In this document: positions 43,674 through 55,193 of the stretch, piece by piece
Numbering within the stretch: the first letter of the stretch is position 1
Layout: each line of letters opens with the position of its first letter
Source: A37T11 sp964546645
Lineage (GTDB): Bacteria; Bacteroidota; Bacteroidia; Sphingobacteriales; Sphingobacteriaceae
DNA: 64,000 nucleotides
Direction of reading: 5' to 3'
Assembly (NCBI GenBank): GCA_964546645.1
Contig: CAZJKM010000003.1
Coordinates: 1-64,000 of the forward strand
The notes under the pieces: model-generated
Seen by the model: only the letters and a program-made list of their open reading frames with translations
Told to the model about the DNA's origin: nothing
Databases searched by the model: none
Program-made: the position numbers and the translations under genes

Positions 43674-45115
43674 GTCATTCTACAGCATATCTGGTGATCG
43701 ATATCGGTACAGGGAACGCGCGTGCTGCCGTAATAACACCGGACGGACGCATATTAAGCCTGAAACGTGAAAATGTACACTATGAAAAAGATGCAGATTA
43801 CCCCGAATCCATTTATTTTGATCCGGAGGTGCTATGGGCGCAGATTCGGAAACTGTCTGTTGCGGCCCTGACAGAAGCCGGCCCGCTGCATATCCGGGCG
43901 ATAACGGCCACCAGTCAGCGGGAGGGTATTGTGGTGATCGACCATCAGGGAAAGGCGACAATCGGCATGCCCAATATTGACCATCGCGGACGGGAATGGG
44001 AGAATATTATTCAGGATAAATCACGTATGTATCAGCTGACCGGCCGGTATCCCACCTCGCTGTTCTCCGCCATGAAGCTGGTCGGGCTCCGGGCACGGAA
44101 GCCCGGATTGTGGAACTCCCTATCTGTATTTACCAGTATCAGCGACTGGGTGCAATATGAATTTTCCGGTGTGGTTGGCTACGAACATTCGCAGGCCTCC
44201 GAAACATTGCTGTATGATGTGGCGCAAAAAAGATGGTCGGACGAACTATGCAGCGTGTTCTCCTTATCAGCCGGTATCCTGCCGGAACTCCGGGATTCGG
44301 GAGCGGTACTGGGGCACGTAAAAAAAGAAACCGCGCTGGAGTTTGGTATAGCAGAGGATGCGGTTGTCATCGTTGGTGGTTCTGATACACAGCTGGCTGT
44401 CCGCAGCATCGAACCGGAGGTAGATGATGTAGTGATCGTTTCGGGGACCACTACGCCGATCATCAAAATTACGGACAGCTATATAACAGATCAGGAAGAG
44501 CGGACTTGGACCAGCAGGCATGTGGATGCCCATCATTTTATGCTGGAAGCCAACGCGGGTGTGACCGGTCTGAACTACCAGCGGCTGAAGGAGATTTTCT
44601 ATCCGAATGAAAACTACGATGTGATTGAGCAGGAACTGGATGAGATCTCGTATTCCCAATGCGTGGCATCACTGGGATCATTGGTAGCAGATGAAGATGC
44701 TCCCCTTACCAAAGGAGGCTTTATATTTAACGCGCCGGTTTCGCATCAGTTAACACGGGGCAGCTTTGTTTTTGCGATCCTGTGGGACATCGCCTGCAGT
44801 ATATATGAAAATTATAAAAGCCTGTGCGAAGTGACCAGCCACGATAAAGATTTTGTCTGGGCGTGCGGCGGCGGGGTACAGAGCCGTAAACTAAGGCAGT
44901 TTATCGCCAATCTGTTTGATAAGAAAATCCGTATCCGGGATACGTTCAGGCAATCATCCGTGCTGGGTGGGGTATTTATCTGTAACGAGGCACTGGGAGT
45001 TGCCAACAGCACTCCGGAAATGCTGGAGGAAATTGTTCCCCAGGAGCGCAGTCATTTTGTGGCACTATATGAAGAGTGGAAAGCAGCCCGCCATACGTTC
45101 AAACAAGTACAATAA
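43670..45115 (+). CDS. FGGY-family carbohydrate kinase (YoaC/autoinducer-2-kinase-like)
   Basis: A 481-residue two-domain sugar kinase. The N-terminal phosphate-binding strand is YLVIDIGTGNARAAV. HRGREWENI and GGSDTQLAV follow, and the C-terminal ATP-binding loop is ACGGGVQSRKLRQF near residue 402. Overall it resembles LsrK and Bacillus YoaC more than xylulokinase or glycerol kinase; this is recognition from sequence, not an alignment. Its start overlaps the dehydrogenase gene and its stop abuts the next kinase. It would phosphorylate the sugar or polyol imported by the upstream carrier. Confidence 0.88.
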   Translation: MSHSTAYLVIDIGTGNARAAVITPDGRILSLKRENVHYEKDADYPESIYFDPEVLWAQIRKLSVAALTEAGPLHIRAITATSQREGIVVIDHQGKATIGMPNIDHRGREWENIIQDKSRMYQLTGRYPTSLFSAMKLVGLRARKPGLWNSLSVFTSISDWVQYEFSGVVGYEHSQASETLLYDVAQKRWSDELCSVFSLSAGILPELRDSGAVLGHVKKETALEFGIAEDAVVIVGGSDTQLAVRSIEPEVDDVVIVSGTTTPIIKITDSYITDQEERTWTSRHVDAHHFMLEANAGVTGLNYQRLKEIFYPNENYDVIEQELDEISYSQCVASLGSLVADEDAPLTKGGFIFNAPVSHQLTRGSFVFAILWDIACSIYENYKSLCEVTSHDKDFVWACGGGVQSRKLRQFIANLFDKKIRIRDTFRQSSVLGGVFICNEALGVANSTPEMLEEIVPQERSHFVALYEEWKAARHTFKQVQ

Positions 45116-46549
45116 ATGGAACCTGCGTACTTTATAGGCATCGATATCGGTACACAGGGAGTGCGTATTTCGCTGGTGGACGAACGGGCAAACGTGAGGG
45201 CCGGTCGCTCGGAGCAGATGCCGCTTACTCCCCGTTCAAGGGAAGAGCAGTCTCCTGAGCAGTGGTGGGATATTACCCGCCAATTGCTGCACGATGTAGT
45301 AGCAGAACTTTCCCCGGAAGAGCGGCGACGCATCAGGGCCATCGCGACCGATTCAACGTCGGGAACGGTTATACCGCTGGACAAACAGAACAGGCCCCTG
45401 CATGACGCGTTGATGTACAGCGACCCCCGTTCGGCTGCAGAAGGGCAGTTTTGCCGGCACCTTGCTGAAAAGTATTGCCCGAATGGTTATACCGGATTCA
45501 ATGCATCCAGTGGTCTTTCAAAGATGATCTGGTTCATCAACAACTATCCCGAAAAAGCTGCAAAAACAGGTACATGGATACATGCATCAGACTATATCAC
45601 GGGTATGCTGTGCGGTAATTTCAGGACGACCGATTACACGAATGCACTTAAATCCGGATACGATGTGGCTGCGTATCAATGGCCGGCCTATCTGGTCAAT
45701 GAGTTGCCGATCCGGCGGGATTGGCTGCAGGAAGTAGTGCCTTCCGGTACGCCTGTCGGACAACTGCTGCCTGAGCTGGCCGCAGCCCACGGACTGGCAG
45801 ATGTGCAGGTCGTTGTAGGAATGACCGATGGTTGTGCGTCGCAAATTGCTGCCGGCGCAGTTACGCCGGGCAGCTGGAATACGACGATCGGTACTACCCT
45901 GGTTATTAAAGGGGTGACAACAGAAATGATCAGGGACCCGGAAGGGCGGGTTTACAGCCACCGCCATCCCGATGGTTACTGGATGCCCGGAGGGGCCAGC
46001 AACACGGGTGCCGACTGGGTGAATACCGGCTTCGCTGAGCGGTTGGAGCATTTCAATCAAACGGCGGAGTCACTGATACCAACCGGTAAGGCAGCGTGGC
46101 CATTATTGCAGGAAGGTGAACGTTTTCCTTTTATTAGTCCTGCCGCAAGAGGGTTTGCGCCGTCAGGACTGACGAAGGAAGAACTATACACCGCTTATAT
46201 GGAAGGCGTCGCCTATATAGAGCGGATAGCCTACGAACTGATCGAATCGCTATCCGGGGAAAAAGCAACAGCCATTTACACAGCCGGAGGGGGCAGTAAC
46301 AGCGATGTATGGCTCCGTATACGTAGTTGCGTACTGAATAAACCCATTCATAAATGCCGGGAGTCCAGTGGTGCGGTTGGAGCGGCTATCGCGGCGGCAT
46401 CAGGAACGTATTTCGGTTCTATCGAAGAAGCCGCCCGGGCGATGACGAGCATTGAAAAAACGGTAATGCCCGAAAAGGATCTGGCAGAAAGATATAATTT
46501 TGGATACCAGGATTTCCTGGATGAACTGAAGAAGAGGAAATATATATAA
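45116..46549 (+). CDS. FGGY-family carbohydrate kinase (second, different subgroup)
   Basis: A 477-residue sugar kinase. FIGIDIGTQGVRISLV is the N-terminal phosphate-binding strand, ATDSTSGTVIPLD follows, GMTDGCASQIAAGAV and TTIGTTLVIKG are in domain 2, and TAGGGSNSDVWLRI is the ATP loop. It is clearly not a recent duplicate of the gene just upstream: the two differ along most of their length. Two kinases in one operon suggest two phosphorylatable products, for example a sugar and a polyol from one compound. The exact substrate is unknown. Confidence 0.88.
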   Translation: MEPAYFIGIDIGTQGVRISLVDERANVRAGRSEQMPLTPRSREEQSPEQWWDITRQLLHDVVAELSPEERRRIRAIATDSTSGTVIPLDKQNRPLHDALMYSDPRSAAEGQFCRHLAEKYCPNGYTGFNASSGLSKMIWFINNYPEKAAKTGTWIHASDYITGMLCGNFRTTDYTNALKSGYDVAAYQWPAYLVNELPIRRDWLQEVVPSGTPVGQLLPELAAAHGLADVQVVVGMTDGCASQIAAGAVTPGSWNTTIGTTLVIKGVTTEMIRDPEGRVYSHRHPDGYWMPGGASNTGADWVNTGFAERLEHFNQTAESLIPTGKAAWPLLQEGERFPFISPAARGFAPSGLTKEELYTAYMEGVAYIERIAYELIESLSGEKATAIYTAGGGSNSDVWLRIRSCVLNKPIHKCRESSGAVGAAIAAASGTYFGSIEEAARAMTSIEKTVMPEKDLAERYNFGYQDFLDELKKRKYI

Positions 46550-46558
46550 CTGAAATAT

Positions 46559-47155
46559 ATGCTGCTGGTGTATCTGCTCCGTCACGGAGAAACAACATAT
46601 AATGCGGATGGCAACCGTTATTGCGGCCGGACCGATGCGTCCCTTACCGCGAAAGGGCTCAGCCAGGCAGCGCAGGTAGCGGCCCGACTGAAGGAGGTAA
46701 AATTGGATGGGGTCTATGCGTCGCCATTACAGCGGTCTTTCCGGACAGCGGATATTGCCAGCGGGGGCGCGATACCCGTAGTAACGGATGAAAGACTGAT
46801 CGAGGTCGATTTTGGTGCCTGGGAAGGGAAGACGCGGGAGGAGTTTATGGCGGAAAACCCCTCGTTATGGGAAGCCTGGAACAACGGGCCCGAACAGGTG
46901 AAAGCCGGGGGTACCGGAGATACAGGGCTGGATGTAGTAACCCGTGTAGACCATTTCTTCCGGGAGATGTACCAAAAGCATACAGGAGGTACGATCCTTG
47001 TTACGGCACACAATGGTGTGAACAGGCTTTACCTGGCCCACAAGCTGGGAATGCCGTTAAAGCATTACCGCAGGCTGGTGCAGGAAAACTCTGCCGTAAC
47101 CCTGTTTGAGCTGAATGAAGAAGGTGAGTTAAGCCTGTTGAAGTTAAATGCCTGA
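46559..47155 (+). CDS. Histidine phosphatase family protein (phosphoglycerate-mutase-like)
   Basis: A 198-residue cytoplasmic enzyme. LLRHGETTYN contains the phospho-accepting His of the RHG motif, YASPLQRSFRTADI has the second conserved Arg, EVDFGAWEGKTREEF the acidic donor region, and VTAHNGVNRLYL the second catalytic His. It resembles CobC/PhoE-type phosphatases. It starts 9 bp after the kinase gene, so it belongs to the operon. It could dephosphorylate a catabolic intermediate. No cobalamin genes are nearby to support a CobC role. Confidence 0.88.
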   Translation: MLLVYLLRHGETTYNADGNRYCGRTDASLTAKGLSQAAQVAARLKEVKLDGVYASPLQRSFRTADIASGGAIPVVTDERLIEVDFGAWEGKTREEFMAENPSLWEAWNNGPEQVKAGGTGDTGLDVVTRVDHFFREMYQKHTGGTILVTAHNGVNRLYLAHKLGMPLKHYRRLVQENSAVTLFELNEEGELSLLKLNA

Positions 47156-47178
47156 TCATTGAATACACATAAACGGAT

Positions 47179-48069
47179 ATGAGAAAAACCCTATCTTTAA
47201 TTTTCTGCCTGCTTATCACAGGCTCTGTATGGGCACAGGAGCAAGAACTGCATGTTATACAAACAAAAAATGCAAAACAGCTGCATCGGTTTTTTGCCTA
47301 CAAAAAGAAAGGAGTGCCGATCATCAGCGGGCACCGCGGTGGTATGGAAATGGGATTTCCTGAAAACTCTATTGAAGCTTTTGAGAACACGCTGAGGTAT
47401 ACGCCGGCTTTTTATGAAATAGACCCGCGTCTCAGTAAAGACGGCGTGATTGTGCTGATGCATGATGCAACACTGAACCGCACGACCAATGGCAAAGGCA
47501 GGGTGTCAGATTACACACTGGAGGAGTTGAAACAATTAAGACTAAAAGACAAAGACGGGAATATCACGAATTTTCAGATACCGACGCTGGCTGAGGCGAT
47601 TGAATGGGCACGGGGGAAAACGATCCTGAATCTGGACAAAAAAGATGTGCCGTTTGAAATGACGGCGGAGATCATCCGGAAGCATCAGGCGGAAGCTTTT
47701 GTCATGGTAACCGTGCACAATGCGGAGCAGGCAACATTCTATTACCAGAAAAACCCGAACCAGATGTTTTCGGCTTTTGTAAAGGATCCGGACGCTTTAA
47801 AGGCCTACGAAGAAGCAGGAATACCTTATAAACAGATGATCGCCTATATTGGTCCCGACATCAAACCCTCCAATCAGGAGTTGTATCGGCTGCTGCATGG
47901 AAAAGGAATCCGTTGTATGATCTCGTCAGCCCCTACCTATGACAAGCTCGGGGATAAACAGGAACGGGCGGAAGCCTACCGGGCTATTATCCGCGACGGC
48001 GCAGATATCATCGAATCGGATCTTCCGATTGAAACGGCTGAAGCGATTAAAGGACTTCGTACCCGTTAG
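47179..48069 (+). CDS. Exported glycerophosphodiester phosphodiesterase
   Basis: A 296-residue protein with a signal peptide (LIFCLLITGSVWAQ). The GDPD signature is intact: ISGHRGGMEMGFPENS, the metal-binding EIDPRLSKDGVIVLMHD and LNRTTNGKGRVSD. GDPDs cleave glycerophosphodiesters into glycerol-3-phosphate plus an alcohol; some act on other phosphodiesters. It is the last gene of the plus-strand series, 23 bp after the phosphatase, and the third exported phosphoesterase of the locus. The next gene is convergent. Confidence 0.93.
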   Translation: MRKTLSLIFCLLITGSVWAQEQELHVIQTKNAKQLHRFFAYKKKGVPIISGHRGGMEMGFPENSIEAFENTLRYTPAFYEIDPRLSKDGVIVLMHDATLNRTTNGKGRVSDYTLEELKQLRLKDKDGNITNFQIPTLAEAIEWARGKTILNLDKKDVPFEMTAEIIRKHQAEAFVMVTVHNAEQATFYYQKNPNQMFSAFVKDPDALKAYEEAGIPYKQMIAYIGPDIKPSNQELYRLLHGKGIRCMISSAPTYDKLGDKQERAEAYRAIIRDGADIIESDLPIETAEAIKGLRTR

Positions 48070-48081
48070 AGCGACCGTACG

Positions 48082-50784
48082 CTACTCAACGTCTATATAG
48101 GATACCGTACGCGCCATACGGCCTGATGCGTCGATACCTTCTGCCAGTATCCGGTACCTGCCGGGAGTGCCGGCCGTATAAAACTCAAAGGAGGCTTCCC
48201 CGTTTGTATCGGTGATAATGTCAGGCTTCCAGAGGATGGTACTGCGGAGGTCCTGCATATCCGGGTGTTGCTGTGGCTGACTATAGTCAGGGGCATAAAA
48301 CTCGCGAACGGCATAATAACCCTGTGGGCTATAGGTGATAATGCCGGGCACAAACAGGTCACGGCTGTAACTGCTGTTGCCCCGCTTGGTCGTGATCACC
48401 AGCACCCCGCCGCTGCCCATTGATCCATAGATGGCTGTATTCGTGAAACTTCGTAATACTTCAATGGTTTCAATGTCAGCAGGAGGTATCATGGAAAGCT
48501 CAGAGCCTTCCATATACAGACCATCCAGTATGATCCGCATCGGGGTATCCTGCGAGCGGGTCGAGTAAGGAACCCAGCCTCTGAAAATCACCCCCATAAG
48601 GCGTCCCTGCAGGCACATTTCCAGCGTGTAGCAGGATCCCAGGTCTTTGGCAGTGATCACCTGGTCCGCATTGCCCGGCCCATTGAGGTTGGCAGAATGT
48701 TCGACCAGGGGCTTATCGCTTTTTTCCATTATGGTTACTTCATCCAGCAGGATGCCCCGTTCCAGCAAACCGTATTTTTGCAGTTCTGTAAATTGCTGAT
48801 CCCTGTTTTTCAGATAGTCACTGATAGACTGGTTGATATCGACAGCCACGTCAGGAGCATTCCTGTTTTTTCCGACGACCTGCCGGGGTATCCCGTCCAT
48901 CAGAATATCCACATTTTTTTTGCCTTTCTCGTCGCGTGCCTGCACAACGAATTTCGTATTGTCGTAAAAGATCAGCCGATCGAAATTAAAACGGCCTTCA
49001 CCGTTCGCTATGGTATCCATCACTGTGCCCATATTTGTTGTGGAGAGGATGGTAACGCGGGCGTTGGGAACGGGCTCCCCGTTTCTCCTGACAATGGTTC
49101 CGCCAATGCGCATGGCCTGCTCCGGTTTATACGGAACCGCAGGAGTACGGCCATTCAACAGGTCGTTCCATACGATTTTCCGCCAGCCCTGGGTCAGCAT
49201 CAGGTTATCCAGCTGTTGTAGTCTTCGTTCGTTTTTACCGTGAAAATAATAGCCGGGTGTTTCTATATACCCTTTCAGTTCAGCGCTTAGCAGCAGGCTG
49301 GACAGGATGCCGTCTTCCGTGCTGTCATGGATCGGTACCTTGCCGAGATCTGTAACGACTACCGAGAAACTGCCGATCCTGACGGAGTCACCGGCTGTGC
49401 CTGCGGAAAGTTTTGCCGTTACTTTTTCACGCGGTTTATAACTTTTTTTGTCTGCTGACAAGACCGCCCGGAGTTGGTCGTTTTGGTTCAGGTTAAAGAT
49501 CAGGCGTTCCGCCACCGGTTTCATCTGCTCATCCAGTAAGGAGAGCTGTATGACGCCGGAAGGAAGTTGCGACCGGTCGATACTGATGCCGGTTTCCGGT
49601 TTCGCCTGTTTCACCTTAACGGCATAAAATACCTGGCCGTTTTTCTGGGCGATCAGGGAAAGGGTCTGGCCGGTGGCCTGGTCAGGGGATGTCGTTGACT
49701 GGAGGTAAATGGCTTTTTCCAGCGCATTATTGACAGACAACAAATAACCGTTGGTAAGGGCTTTGGGCAGGGCTATCTCCGTGGTGCTGCTGTCTGCAAA
49801 TGTGATGTGCGCGGTGTATACTTTCCCGGGTTCAGGAACCAGTATAACATGTCCCATTCCTGCATAGTCTGTCCGGAAGTCAGCAACCCGCTGTCCGCTG
49901 TTGTCTGACAGGTAGCCGTGTGCGCTGATGCCTTTTCCATCCGGGTGCAGCGCTTTAAACCCGATTTTGTTCAATGCGCCGGTTAACAAATGGCCGCTTT
50001 CCGGAAAAAACTGAATGGTGCTTTTTTGACCGGTATGCTTGATCGGAATAGTTTTGGATACCATCTGGTCATTTCCCAGCTTTACATTCAGCGTAATCTG
50101 ACCGGACTTCAGGTTAAACACCTGTTTGTTGAAAAAACTGAGCCGGAGTTTGCCTTCCGTGTCTGTCCGTGCTTTTCCACGGGCCACCTGCCGGGAGTCA
50201 AGTTCCACTTCGTAAACGGCTTCCCGGTTGACCACCGGCTCCCCGTTCAGCTCCGTAACGAGAATATCTGCCTGCACCTGATGCGCCCCGGGATGATTGG
50301 TAAAGGTGAAATCCGTATAAGTAAATAGTTTGTCTGTCAGGATATTTCCGACCGGAATGGTTTTATCAAAGAAAAAATCCTCCTCAAAATTACGCATCCA
50401 GTTGGTATACGCCCGGATCCGGTAATTACCTTCCCGGAGACTGTCTGTCAACCGGAAATCACCCATACTGAGCCCTGACAATACCGGTAGCCGGAGAGAC
50501 CGTACGATCCGGTTATCGGGGCCGATCAGCTCCACATAGACGATTTTACTTAGGGCCGACAGGAAACCCAGCTGGCCGATCGTGATGTAGGCTTTAAACC
50601 AAATGTCGTCACCTACCGAGTAATAGGGTTTATCCAGGTGCAGGTATACCTTTTCCTGCGGGTGGGTTTTCTCATAGGTTGCGAGTTTCTGCAATACCCC
50701 CGGCAGGCCGTCATCAGGAGCGGTTTGGGCATAGCCGGCTGTGCAGAAAATCAGGATGACCGTAAAAAAGAAAAGCGTCCTCAT
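48082..50784 (-). CDS. Large exported protein with macroglobulin-like repeats and a TonB-receptor plug domain
   Basis: A 900-residue protein with a signal peptide (LFFFTVILIFCTAGYAQ). The first ~200 residues match the macroglobulin-type pattern (VYLHLDKPYYSVGDDIWFKA). Further beta domains follow. Near residue 570-650 is a carboxypeptidase-regulatory-like domain (GEPVPNARVTIL). Near 710-830 is a plug-like domain (MRIILDGLYMEG, ETIEVLRSFTNTAIYGSMGS, GGVLVITTKRG). No beta barrel follows, so it is not a transporter; surface binding or a role in protein complexes is possible. Start ATG at 50784 gives a proper signal peptide; the frame runs eight codons further to a TTG. Confidence 0.8.
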   Translation of the reverse strand: MRTLFFFTVILIFCTAGYAQTAPDDGLPGVLQKLATYEKTHPQEKVYLHLDKPYYSVGDDIWFKAYITIGQLGFLSALSKIVYVELIGPDNRIVRSLRLPVLSGLSMGDFRLTDSLREGNYRIRAYTNWMRNFEEDFFFDKTIPVGNILTDKLFTYTDFTFTNHPGAHQVQADILVTELNGEPVVNREAVYEVELDSRQVARGKARTDTEGKLRLSFFNKQVFNLKSGQITLNVKLGNDQMVSKTIPIKHTGQKSTIQFFPESGHLLTGALNKIGFKALHPDGKGISAHGYLSDNSGQRVADFRTDYAGMGHVILVPEPGKVYTAHITFADSSTTEIALPKALTNGYLLSVNNALEKAIYLQSTTSPDQATGQTLSLIAQKNGQVFYAVKVKQAKPETGISIDRSQLPSGVIQLSLLDEQMKPVAERLIFNLNQNDQLRAVLSADKKSYKPREKVTAKLSAGTAGDSVRIGSFSVVVTDLGKVPIHDSTEDGILSSLLLSAELKGYIETPGYYFHGKNERRLQQLDNLMLTQGWRKIVWNDLLNGRTPAVPYKPEQAMRIGGTIVRRNGEPVPNARVTILSTTNMGTVMDTIANGEGRFNFDRLIFYDNTKFVVQARDEKGKKNVDILMDGIPRQVVGKNRNAPDVAVDINQSISDYLKNRDQQFTELQKYGLLERGILLDEVTIMEKSDKPLVEHSANLNGPGNADQVITAKDLGSCYTLEMCLQGRLMGVIFRGWVPYSTRSQDTPMRIILDGLYMEGSELSMIPPADIETIEVLRSFTNTAIYGSMGSGGVLVITTKRGNSSYSRDLFVPGIITYSPQGYYAVREFYAPDYSQPQQHPDMQDLRSTILWKPDIITDTNGEASFEFYTAGTPGRYRILAEGIDASGRMARTVSYIDVE

Positions 50785-50877
50785 GGGTGAAGTAAAAATT
50801 TTTGCCAAGGCTTTATTGAGAGCGAATTTTCCGGCGTCTAAAAATGATATTGTTCACGCTGCAAACGTATGAATGTG

Positions 50878-50885
50878 TATCTTTG
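50878..50885 (+). promoter_or_regulatory. -7 promoter element for gcvP (TATCTTTG)
   Basis: TATCTTTG fits TAnnTTTG and lies 72 nt before the ATG. The nearest TTG upstream (50850-50852) is 25 nt away, slightly too far. Confidence 0.4.
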
Positions 50886-50956
50886 CGGCACTAAAAAAAC
50901 GCGTATAACTGGCATGTGGCCAGATACAAATATAAGTTTCTCATTTTAATAACTCC

Positions 50957-53821
<2,865 letters not shown>

Positions 53822-53873
53822 GGCGTAGGACCTAAGCAATAAGCAAGGGCCTGCGACCTGCTGCCTATCGCTC
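53822..53873. repeat. Low-complexity intergenic repeat of CCTAAGCAATAAGC-type words
   Basis: A 52-bp gap between convergent genes, with CCTAAGC, AATAAGC, GGGCCTGCG and GCTGCC words related to the intergenic repeats at 10864-10975 and 21027-21129. Confidence 0.35.
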
Positions 53874-55184
53874 CTACACCGTTTTTACAAACTTTTCGTC
53901 GTAGTTCGCTATATCGTTGATATAGCCATTTCTGATCAGGAAATCAAAAAGCGGGCGTGCCTCTTCGGAGACAGGCATATTGCCGGTTGTAATGATCTGG
54001 TTCTGTTTTTTGTTGAGGTAAGGGTACGCATACAGCCGTACATTCTTGCTGAATAAACCGCTGACGTAAGCCAGCAGCCCGTCCGTATAGTTTTCGCCAT
54101 AATACCGGGCATCGAAGATGCGGCGAAGGTTGGCGATATTGGTGGAAATGCCGACATGCTTTGGCCGGAACTTGGAAAGGAACTCCGCCAGCAGGTTGTT
54201 GCGGGAGAAATTGGATACCAGAATATGGTTTCCGGTTGCACATAATTCTTCCGCCCGCCGGGCAAAGTAGGCCAGATCGTCACTATGGAGCGGCGGGTCC
54301 TCTTCCAGGGCATTGCTCATCAGGATTTCAATCATCACCACCACATTCTTACCGCTGCCGCCGATGTCCTTTTTGAACTGCTCTACGGCGAGGTTGAACA
54401 GGTCGAAGTTAGGGGTTGATTTTTGGCGGTATTTGGTTCGCAGAATCATGATATCCCTGCGATAAAGGAAATCTTTTGCCTGCAACGCCTGTCCGTCAGG
54501 TGCGAAAATAGCTGCACCGGAGAAACCCCTGGCAATCAGGTATAAATTGATCAGCCGTTCGTTCACGTCTTTGAACACCGGTCCGCTTACTTTAACCAGG
54601 TCGATTTCCACTGACCCGACCCCGAGGTTGTCAGTCAGCGACTCAATCATGGTCTGCACATCATTCGCATAGAAATACGCAGCGAACACCAGGTTGACAC
54701 CCAATATACCGAGCACTTTCTGCTGGAGGGTACTGTCGCTGTCCAACAGGCGTACGTGGAAAATGATATCGTTGTATGAACCGTCTTTTTCAGACTGGAA
54801 ACGGATACCCATCCAGCCATGAGGGTCATTGGTTTTACTGTAGTTCAGAGTCGTGACAGTATCAGCGAACGCAAAAAAACGCCTGCTGTTGTATGTGGAT
54901 CCTGTTAAGCGCTCCGAAAGAAGCGCATACTCATGTTCGAGCATTTTTGTCAGGCGCGAGCGGCTTACATAGCGCCCGGACTCTTCGGAACCATAAATGG
55001 CATCACTGAATGCCATATCGTAGGCACTCATCGTTTTGGCAATGGTGCCTGACGCGGCGCCGGCATTGAAGAAGTTACGGGCGACTTCCTGCCCTGCCCC
55101 TATCTCGGCAAATGTACCGTAGATCTCCTCGCTCAGGTTAATACGCAGCGCTTTGCGCTTCGTTTCAAAAATTTCTCTCGCCAT
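53874..55184 (-). CDS. Conserved protein of unknown function, downstream of aspS
   Basis: A 436-residue cytoplasmic protein with no signal peptide or clear membrane span. I recognise the opening pattern (EIFETKRKALRINL, IYGTFAEIGAGQEVARNFF, GTIAKTMSAYDMAFSDAIYG) as a conserved family found in Bacteroidota and some cyanobacteria. Members are often mislabelled as TonB-dependent receptors or left unnamed. Other conserved-looking blocks are GWMGIRFQ, LGILGVNLVFAAYF and LVSNFSRNNLLAEFL. No catalytic motif is obvious. It starts 9 bp after the aspS stop codon, so it is co-transcribed with aspS. Function is unknown. Confidence 0.85.
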   Translation of the reverse strand: MAREIFETKRKALRINLSEEIYGTFAEIGAGQEVARNFFNAGAASGTIAKTMSAYDMAFSDAIYGSEESGRYVSRSRLTKMLEHEYALLSERLTGSTYNSRRFFAFADTVTTLNYSKTNDPHGWMGIRFQSEKDGSYNDIIFHVRLLDSDSTLQQKVLGILGVNLVFAAYFYANDVQTMIESLTDNLGVGSVEIDLVKVSGPVFKDVNERLINLYLIARGFSGAAIFAPDGQALQAKDFLYRRDIMILRTKYRQKSTPNFDLFNLAVEQFKKDIGGSGKNVVVMIEILMSNALEEDPPLHSDDLAYFARRAEELCATGNHILVSNFSRNNLLAEFLSKFRPKHVGISTNIANLRRIFDARYYGENYTDGLLAYVSGLFSKNVRLYAYPYLNKKQNQIITTGNMPVSEEARPLFDFLIRNGYINDIANYDEKFVKTV

Positions 55185-55193
55185 GCCGCAACG

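Noticed and set aside
53874..55184. TonB-dependent receptor annotation for the 436-aa protein
   Set aside because: It has no signal peptide, plug or barrel; the label sometimes attached to this family is not supported by the sequence.
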